Assembly: GCA_902790885.1 (NCBI GenBank)
Contig: CADATR010000063.1
Span: 1 to 11,536 of the forward strand
DNA from: an uncultured Eubacteriales bacterium
GTDB taxonomy: Bacteria; Bacillota_A; Clostridia; Peptostreptococcales; Anaerovoracaceae
DNA: 11,536 nt
Direction of reading: 5' to 3'
A program made the translations under genes and the position numbers. This document shows, one piece after another, positions 6,690-11,536 of the stretch (positions within the stretch are counted from its first letter, which is position 1; the number at the start of each line of letters is the position of its first letter). Under the pieces are notes generated by a model that worked only from the letters and a program-made list of their open reading frames with translations, was not told the origin of the DNA and did not search any database.

Positions 6690-7586
6690 ATGGCACTGTT
6701 TGAAAAGAAATCAGTATTCCGTAAATTTATCGATTCCATCACCATGGCTGTATATGACAACCCCGAGCTCGGCCCGGAGTTTCTGGAGCAGCTCGAGGAA
6801 TCGCTCGTCATGGCAGATGTAGGAATTGAAACGTCCGACAAAATAATCGACGAGCTCAACAAGGCCATCAACTACAAATACATAACAAGAGAGCGCGAGA
6901 TAAAAAAAGAGCTTTCGCGCATACTTGAAGAGATGATGGACAAGGGCGAGCGCAATAAGATGACAGACAAATATCCGCTCATAATCCTCATGATAGGCAT
7001 CAACGGCGGAGGAAAAACAACGACGATCGCGAAGCTTGCCCACATGTATAAGAAGCAGGGAAAGAGTGTCATGCTGGCTGCCGCCGATACATTCCGTGCC
7101 GCTGCTTCTGAGCAGCTGCAGCTCTGGGGAGACAGAGTTGGCGTAAGAGTTATCCGCCGCGAGGAGGGTACAGACCCTACTGCGGTCATTTACGACGCTG
7201 TCCAGTCTGCCAAAGCCAATAACATCGATGTTCTTATCTGCGATACCGCAGGCAGACTCCAGAATAAGGTCAACCTTATGAAGGAGCTCGAGAAGATGAG
7301 CAAGGTGATATCAAGAGAGTATCCGGAAGCCGCGAGAGAAAACCTGCTCGTAGTTGATGCGACTACGGGGAAGAACGCAGTAAGCCAGGCTGAGGAATTC
7401 AACAGCATCGCGGATATCACCGGTATCGTTCTTACAAAGATGGACGGCACCGCGAGAGGCGGCATCACAATAACCATTACAGATGAGTTTGACATGCCTA
7501 TAAAATTCCTCGGAGTCGGGGAGAAAATGGATGATCTTGAGCCGTTCAATGCTCATGAATTTGTGGAGGGTATATTTGATGAGTAA
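6690..7586 (+). CDS. ftsY: Signal recognition particle receptor FtsY
   Basis: FtsY is the membrane-associated SRP receptor. Its GTPase pairs with that of Ffh to hand ribosome-nascent chain complexes to the SecYEG channel. The protein is an NG core: a helical N domain (about 1-90) and a G domain with G1 GINGGGKTT (103-111), DTFRAAA (133-139), DTAGR (185-189), TKMD (249-252) and the closing GVGEKMDDLEPF (275-286). There is no methionine-rich M domain, which excludes Ffh. The 298 residues lack the long acidic A domain found in E. coli FtsY, so membrane contact probably depends on the N-terminal helix beginning MALFEKKSVFRKF; short forms like this are usual in Gram-positive bacteria. It follows smc by 14 bases. 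Its last codons overlap der by 8 bases. Confidence 0.97.
   Translation: MALFEKKSVFRKFIDSITMAVYDNPELGPEFLEQLEESLVMADVGIETSDKIIDELNKAINYKYITREREIKKELSRILEEMMDKGERNKMTDKYPLIILMIGINGGGKTTTIAKLAHMYKKQGKSVMLAAADTFRAAASEQLQLWGDRVGVRVIRREEGTDPTAVIYDAVQSAKANNIDVLICDTAGRLQNKVNLMKELEKMSKVISREYPEAARENLLVVDATTGKNAVSQAEEFNSIADITGIVLTKMDGTARGGITITITDEFDMPIKFLGVGEKMDDLEPFNAHEFVEGIFDE
7565..7570 (+). promoter_or_regulatory. Ribosome binding site deciding the start of der
   Basis: GGAGGG lies eight bases before ATG 7579. The frame is open further upstream to an ATG at 7531, but the extra 16 residues do not belong to the Der family and have no comparable site in front. Starting at 7579 gives the expected MSKPILAIVGRPNVGKS. 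Confidence 0.85.
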
Positions 7587-8904
7587 ACCCATTCTTGCGA
7601 TAGTAGGAAGGCCTAATGTAGGCAAATCGACATTCTTCAACCGCCTTGTCGGTGAAAGAAGAGCGATAGTCGAGGATGTTCCGGGCGTAACACGCGACAG
7701 GATCTACGCTGAGACTGAGTGGAACGGAAAGGAATTCGCGGTGATCGATACCGGCGGTATCGAGGTGCGCACAGACGACACTATCCGCTCACAGATGAGA
7801 GATCAGGCTGTCATGGCAATGGATATGGCAGACGTGATCTGCTTTATGACGGACGGAAAAGAAGGCCTTACAACAGCTGACAGAGAGGTTGCCGAGCTTC
7901 TGCGCCGTACGGGCAAGGAAGTCATCCTTGTAGTCAACAAGGTCGATTCTCCGTCAAAAGCCTATGAGATCATACTTGATTTCTATGAGCTGGGATTCGG
8001 CGAACCTGTGCCCATCAGCGCAGCCAACATGACGAATATAGGTGATCTTCTGGACAGGATAGTCGAAGGCTTCCCTGAGGATTCGTTTGACCGCGCTGAC
8101 GAGAGCGTGCACATCGCCATAATAGGAAAGCCTAATGTTGGCAAATCATCACTGGTGAACGCGCTCACACAACAGAAGAGGGTCATAGTATCGCCTATCG
8201 CCGGCACTACCCGCGATACCATAGACACACCTTTCACTTATAAAGACAGGAATTACACGCTGATCGACACGGCCGGCCTTCGCAAAAAGAGCAAGGTGAA
8301 CGACTCCATAGAGAGATTCAGTGTTGTAAGAGCCATCGCGGCCATAGAGCGCTGCGACATATGCGTTCTTATGCTCGATGCCGCAGAGGGCCTGACAGAG
8401 CAGGATAAAAAAATAGCCGGTTACGCCCATGAGGCAGGCAAAGGACTGCTCATAGTCGTCAATAAATGGGATCTTATCGAAAAAGAGACCAACACCATGC
8501 GCGACTATGAAAGAAAGATAAAAGGCGAGCTGCTGTTCGCTTCATATGCTCCTGTTGTGTTCACATCCGTGATCAACAAGCTCAGGATATTCGACATAAT
8601 CGACAGGTGCTCGCGCATAGCAGATGCCAGAAGTGTGCGTATAACCACGGGCAGACTCAACAGCATAATCGAAGATGCTGTGATGATGAGACAGCCGCCT
8701 TCAGACAAGGGCCGCAGGCTGAAGATATACTATGCGGCTCAGATAGGCACAAAACCGCCGCTCTTCTCATTCAGCATCAATGACAGGGAACTCATGCATT
8801 TTTCATATGCCAGATATCTTGAGAACAAGATCCGGGAGGCCTTCGATTTTGAAGGTACCTCTATCAAGTTCGTCTGGAGCGAAAGGAGAAGTGAGCGGAA
8901 ATGA
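7579..8904 (+). CDS. der: Ribosome assembly GTPase Der (EngA)
   Basis: Der is an essential GTPase with two consecutive G domains that binds the 50S subunit during late assembly. With the start at ATG 7579 it has 441 residues, typical for the family. The first G domain shows GRPNVGKS (10-17), DTGG (57-60), NKVD (120-123) and ISAAN (147-150). The second shows GKPNVGKS (183-190), DTAGLRKKSKV (230-240) and NKWD (295-298). The G5 region of the second domain reads FTSVINKLRI, a little off the usual SALT pattern. The C-terminal KH-like domain (about 355-435) has LKIYYAAQIG, ELMHFSYARYLENKIR and FEGTSIKF. It overlaps the end of ftsY by 8 bases and the start of plsY by the 4 bases ATGA. In many Firmicutes ftsY is followed by ylxM-ffh, so this neighbour is less common. 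Confidence 0.97.
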   Translation: MSKPILAIVGRPNVGKSTFFNRLVGERRAIVEDVPGVTRDRIYAETEWNGKEFAVIDTGGIEVRTDDTIRSQMRDQAVMAMDMADVICFMTDGKEGLTTADREVAELLRRTGKEVILVVNKVDSPSKAYEIILDFYELGFGEPVPISAANMTNIGDLLDRIVEGFPEDSFDRADESVHIAIIGKPNVGKSSLVNALTQQKRVIVSPIAGTTRDTIDTPFTYKDRNYTLIDTAGLRKKSKVNDSIERFSVVRAIAAIERCDICVLMLDAAEGLTEQDKKIAGYAHEAGKGLLIVVNKWDLIEKETNTMRDYERKIKGELLFASYAPVVFTSVINKLRIFDIIDRCSRIADARSVRITTGRLNSIIEDAVMMRQPPSDKGRRLKIYYAAQIGTKPPLFSFSINDRELMHFSYARYLENKIREAFDFEGTSIKFVWSERRSERK

Positions 8905-9524
8905 GCGGAGGCGAAATATTCAGGCTCATTATTACGGGATGCGCGGCATACCTTATCGGAAACATCAACCCTGCAATCATAATCGGAAAACTCAAGGGTA
9001 TAGATATCCGTAAAGAAGGCAGCGGCAATGCCGGGATGACTAACAGCATACGGGTGATGGGACTCGGAGCCGGTATCGCCGTATTCATCGTCGATGTAAT
9101 GAAGGCCTTCATATCCGTTAAGCTCGGAGCTGCTTTCTGCGGAGCAGGCGGAGCGATGGCCGCATTCGCGTGCGTTGTGCTTGGACACTGTTTCCCGGTC
9201 GTATTCGGATTCAAGGGAGGCAAGGGAGTTGCCGCAGCTTTTGGCGCGGCTCTGGCTCTCAACTGGCCAAGCGCGTGCGCGGCACTGCTTGTGGCAGGCG
9301 TACTGTTTCTTATCACGAGGAGGATGTCGATCGCCTCACTCGCGGCAGCGCTGTCATATCCTCTGCTGATCTGGCATTTCAGCAGCAGCTATCTGTATTT
9401 CTCGATTTGCGCGGCAGTATTTCTCATGCTCACGCATTCTAAAAATATCAAAAGGATAGTCAGGGGAGAAGAAGAGCCACTTACCGTAGGCGGCAGCAAT
9501 GAAGAAAAGGAGCAGACAAAATGA
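8901..9524 (+). CDS. plsY: Acyl-phosphate:glycerol-3-phosphate acyltransferase PlsY
   Basis: This integral membrane enzyme transfers the acyl group from the PlsX product to position 1 of sn-glycerol-3-phosphate, making lysophosphatidic acid. The 207 residues carry several hydrophobic segments, at about 7-29, 54-76, 84-102, 112-137, 145-159 and 164-178. The family motifs are present: GSGNAGMTNSIR (40-51) as the first conserved loop, GHCFPVVFGFKGGKGVA (95-111) as the glycine-rich loop that binds phosphate, and SIASLAAALSYP (143-154) as the third. The tail has KNIKRIVRGEE (181-191) and ends in a hydrophilic stretch. The early motif reads GNINPA instead of the more usual GSIPFG. The start overlaps the der stop (ATGA), with GGAG about 12 bases upstream inside der. 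It lies between der and gpsA, whose product supplies its acceptor substrate. Confidence 0.96.
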   Translation: MSGGEIFRLIITGCAAYLIGNINPAIIIGKLKGIDIRKEGSGNAGMTNSIRVMGLGAGIAVFIVDVMKAFISVKLGAAFCGAGGAMAAFACVVLGHCFPVVFGFKGGKGVAAAFGAALALNWPSACAALLVAGVLFLITRRMSIASLAAALSYPLLIWHFSSSYLYFSICAAVFLMLTHSKNIKRIVRGEEEPLTVGGSNEEKEQTK

Positions 9525-10570
9525 ATGCAACAGACTATTATTCCGGAGTCAGCATACCTGATCTTGGAGACAAGGCTCTCAGTGTAGCTGTTATCGGCAG
9601 CGGTTCTTTCGGTACGGCCATGGCGAACCTCATAGTCCACAACGGGCACAGGGTCATCATATACGGCCGCAACAGGGCGGCTCTCGAAGCAATGAAGGAG
9701 ACCCGCGTAAACAGCAGATATCTTCCGGGCGCTCTTCTGAGCGACAGGCTTGAATATACGAATGAACTCGGTGAAGCTGTAAGCGGCAGAGACATAGTGG
9801 TTTTCGCTGTCCCTGCTCAGACTTTCAGACAGGTCTCTTCCGACGCGTCTGCGTATCTGAAGGAGGGAACCATCGTGGTAAACCTTGCGAAGGGTATCGA
9901 AAAGAATACTCTTAAAAGAATGAGCGAGGTTGCGGCAGAAACGATACCTCAGGCGAGATATGTAGCCCTCTCAGGACCTACTCATGCTGAGGAGATAGTA
10001 ATGAATGCTCCTGCCGGCATAGTGGCCGCTTCGCTTGACGCTGATGCTGCGAGATTCGTTCAGGACGCATTCATGTCTGAACAGCTTCGCATTTACACAC
10101 AGGAAGACATGACGGGAGTTGAGATCGCCGGAGCGGTCAAGAATGTCATCGCTATAGCTACAGGTATTTCAGATGGAATGAAGCTCGGCGCCAACGCCAG
10201 GGCAGCTCTGATGACAAGATCCGTGCACGAGATCAAAAGACTCGGTCTGGCTCTCGGCGCCAACGCGGAGACCTTTTCCGGACTTGCGGGCATAGGCGAC
10301 CTGATCGTGACCTGCGCTACGGATCTCTCGCGAAACAGACGCTGCGGACTGATGATAGGTCAGGGTCTTAAGGCTGAGGAAGCCGTAGAAAAGGTCGGTT
10401 CTGTCGTTGAAGGATATTATACGGCCGATGCGGTCTATGACCTTGCCGGCAAACTCGGCGTTGAAATGCCTGTAAGCATGGCTACAAGAGCCGTGCTGAA
10501 GGGCGATATACCTCCAGAAAAGGCAGTGAGGATGCTCATGTCTAGAGATAAGAAAGACGAGATTCAATGA
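9521..10570 (+). CDS. gpsA: NAD(P)-dependent glycerol-3-phosphate dehydrogenase GpsA
   Basis: GpsA reduces dihydroxyacetone phosphate to sn-glycerol-3-phosphate, the backbone used by PlsY; it is cytoplasmic. The N-terminal Rossmann fold has VAVIGSGSFGTAMA (22-35) with the GxGxxG loop at 26-31, FAVPAQ (95-100) and NLAKGIE (121-127). The substrate region has SGPTHAEEI (151-159), GAVKNVIAIATGISDG (204-219) with K207 as the likely catalytic lysine, GLAGIGDLIVTC (254-265) and SRNRRCG (270-276). The 349 residues are slightly long because about 20 extra residues precede the first strand (MNATDYYSGVSIPDLGDK). The start is supported by AAAAGGAG (9505-9512) eight bases upstream and by the ATGA overlap with plsY. 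In many spore-forming Clostridia gpsA is followed closely by spoIVA; here miaB follows with another ATGA overlap. Confidence 0.97.
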   Translation: MNATDYYSGVSIPDLGDKALSVAVIGSGSFGTAMANLIVHNGHRVIIYGRNRAALEAMKETRVNSRYLPGALLSDRLEYTNELGEAVSGRDIVVFAVPAQTFRQVSSDASAYLKEGTIVVNLAKGIEKNTLKRMSEVAAETIPQARYVALSGPTHAEEIVMNAPAGIVAASLDADAARFVQDAFMSEQLRIYTQEDMTGVEIAGAVKNVIAIATGISDGMKLGANARAALMTRSVHEIKRLGLALGANAETFSGLAGIGDLIVTCATDLSRNRRCGLMIGQGLKAEEAVEKVGSVVEGYYTADAVYDLAGKLGVEMPVSMATRAVLKGDIPPEKAVRMLMSRDKKDEIQ

Positions 10571-11536
10571 AGAAATACCATATAATCACATACGGATGCC
10601 AGATGAACGAGCATGATTCGGAGAACATCGCCGGACTTCTCGAGGCCATGGGTTACGAACATATCGATGACCCATACAAGGCAGACGTCACTGTAATAAA
10701 TACCTGCAGTGTGAGGGAGAACGCCGATAAACGCTTCTTCGGCACACTGGGACAATTCAAGAAGATAAGAAAGAACCACCCGGATTTTGTGCTTGCGGTA
10801 TGCGGATGCATGCCTCAGCAGTCGAGGGTGGTAGAGGAGATCAACAAACGCTTCTCCTGGGTAGACATAGTATTCGGAACGCAGAATATAGCGCAGTTCC
10901 CTGAGCTCCTTGATGAGAGACTCAGAACAGGAAGACGCATGCGTGCCATCATCGCAAACAATCCTGATATCAGCGAAGAAGGCATGAAGCCCGTCAGGAT
11001 GCACAGGCACAAAGCCCTGGTCAATATCACATACGGATGCAACAATTTCTGCACATACTGCATAGTCCCGTATACCAGGGGACGCGAGAAGAGCCGCATG
11101 CTCAGCGATGTATGCAGCGAGATTAAAAGGCTTTCAGCAGACGGCGTCATAGAGGTGATGTTCCTGGGGCAGAATGTCGATTCTTACAGGGACGCTGAAG
11201 GGCACAGCTTTGCTGACCTTATAAAAGCAGTCAATGAGATAGACGGGATAGAACGCATCAGATTCATGACTTCGCATCCTAAGGATATATCTGACGAGAT
11301 GATAGACTGCTTCAGAACATGCAGCAAGCTCTGCCACAACATCCATCTTCCGGTGCAGTCCGGAAGCGACAGGATATTGAAGCGCATGAACCGTCATTAT
11401 GACAGGGAGACCTATCTCCGGACTGTTGAAAAACTGAGAAAGACAGCGCCTGATATCACGATTTCTACTGACATAATCGTGGGCTTTCCGGGTGAGACAG
11501 ATGAAGACTTTGAGGAAACCCTGGATATAGCCCGCA
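10567..11536 (+). CDS. miaB: tRNA-2-methylthio-N6-isopentenyladenosine-37 methylthiotransferase MiaB, 3' end beyond the window
   Basis: MiaB adds a methylthio group to C2 of isopentenyl-A37 in tRNAs reading UNN codons, after MiaA has added the isopentenyl group. The frame is open from ATG 10567 to the window edge, giving 323 residues of an expected 440-450. The N-terminal UPF0004 domain contains three cysteines for the auxiliary cluster: C11 (TYGCQMNEHDSE), C47 (INTCSVRENAD) and C81 (VCGCMPQ). The radical SAM cluster cysteines are C158, C162 and C165 (CNNFCTYC), followed by IVPYTRGREKSR and LGQNVDSY, which identify MiaB rather than RimO or MtaB. LPVQSGSD (261-268) and STDIIVGFPGETD (300-312) are also present. 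The TRAM domain must lie beyond the edge. The start overlaps the gpsA stop (ATGA), and no strong Shine-Dalgarno precedes it, so translation probably depends on coupling. In Clostridia mutS and mutL often follow miaB. Confidence 0.97.
   Translation, partial: MKKYHIITYGCQMNEHDSENIAGLLEAMGYEHIDDPYKADVTVINTCSVRENADKRFFGTLGQFKKIRKNHPDFVLAVCGCMPQQSRVVEEINKRFSWVDIVFGTQNIAQFPELLDERLRTGRRMRAIIANNPDISEEGMKPVRMHRHKALVNITYGCNNFCTYCIVPYTRGREKSRMLSDVCSEIKRLSADGVIEVMFLGQNVDSYRDAEGHSFADLIKAVNEIDGIERIRFMTSHPKDISDEMIDCFRTCSKLCHNIHLPVQSGSDRILKRMNRHYDRETYLRTVEKLRKTAPDITISTDIIVGFPGETDEDFEETLDIAR

Noticed and set aside
7531..7578. Upstream in-frame ATG that would extend Der by 16 residues
   Set aside because: The added residues are unlike any Der N-terminus and would increase the overlap with ftsY to 56 bases; ATG 7579 has a better ribosome binding site and gives the family N-terminus.
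7610..8145. Near-repeat of CCTAATGT(A/T)GGCAAATC at about 7612 and 8132
   Set aside because: Both copies encode the P-loops of the two G domains of Der, so this is the known internal duplication of the protein and not a DNA repeat element.
10185..10267. Repeated CTCGGCGCCAACGC in gpsA
   Set aside because: The two copies encode LGANA in conserved parts of GpsA; convergent codon choice explains them.
1..11536. Defence, mobile, phage or biosynthetic islands
   Set aside because: No transposase, integrase, toxin-antitoxin pair, direct-repeat array or modular synthase is present; codon use looks even across the genes.

Overview
This window is bacterial chromosome and consists almost entirely of conserved housekeeping genes, all on the + strand. 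Gene content and order (plsX-rnc-smc-ftsY, then der-plsY-gpsA, then miaB), strong purine-rich ribosome binding sites, a TTG start on smc and frequent AGA/AGG/ATA codons at mid-range GC point to Bacillota, most likely class Clostridia. I cannot fix the family or genus from this sequence. No mobile element, CRISPR array, tRNA or rRNA is visible.

Layout. Bases 1-149 hold the 3' end of an unidentified coding region, apparently with a broken frame, closed by a strong intrinsic terminator at 170-214. rlmN (254-1285) stands alone between that terminator and a second one at 1311-1335. The 185-base gap that follows contains an extended -10 promoter whose start region is covered by a 26-base perfect dyad, followed by a 12-base palindrome and a small hairpin in the leader. 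This is the only clear promoter in the window. From 1471 to the right edge eight genes run without room for another promoter: plsX, rnc, smc, ftsY, der, plsY, gpsA and miaB, the last cut by the window edge. Junctions are abutting, 3 bases, 14 bases, an 8-base overlap, and then three successive ATGA overlaps, so this looks like one transcription unit with translational coupling.

How the genes work together. Three products form a short pathway: GpsA makes sn-glycerol-3-phosphate, PlsX makes acyl-phosphate from acyl-ACP, and PlsY joins them into lysophosphatidic acid, the first committed step of phospholipid synthesis. Between them lie chromosome organisation (SMC), membrane targeting (FtsY), ribosome assembly (Der), RNA processing (RNase III) and tRNA modification (MiaB). 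Control at the plsX promoter would therefore tie membrane lipid supply to chromosome and translation functions.

Nothing here is a clearly new system. Points worth a second look are the dyad-rich plsX promoter, a PlsX that lacks the usual C-terminal His-Gly segment, the absence of acpP between plsX and rnc, the replacement of the expected ffh and spoIVA neighbours, and the broken gene fragment at the left edge.
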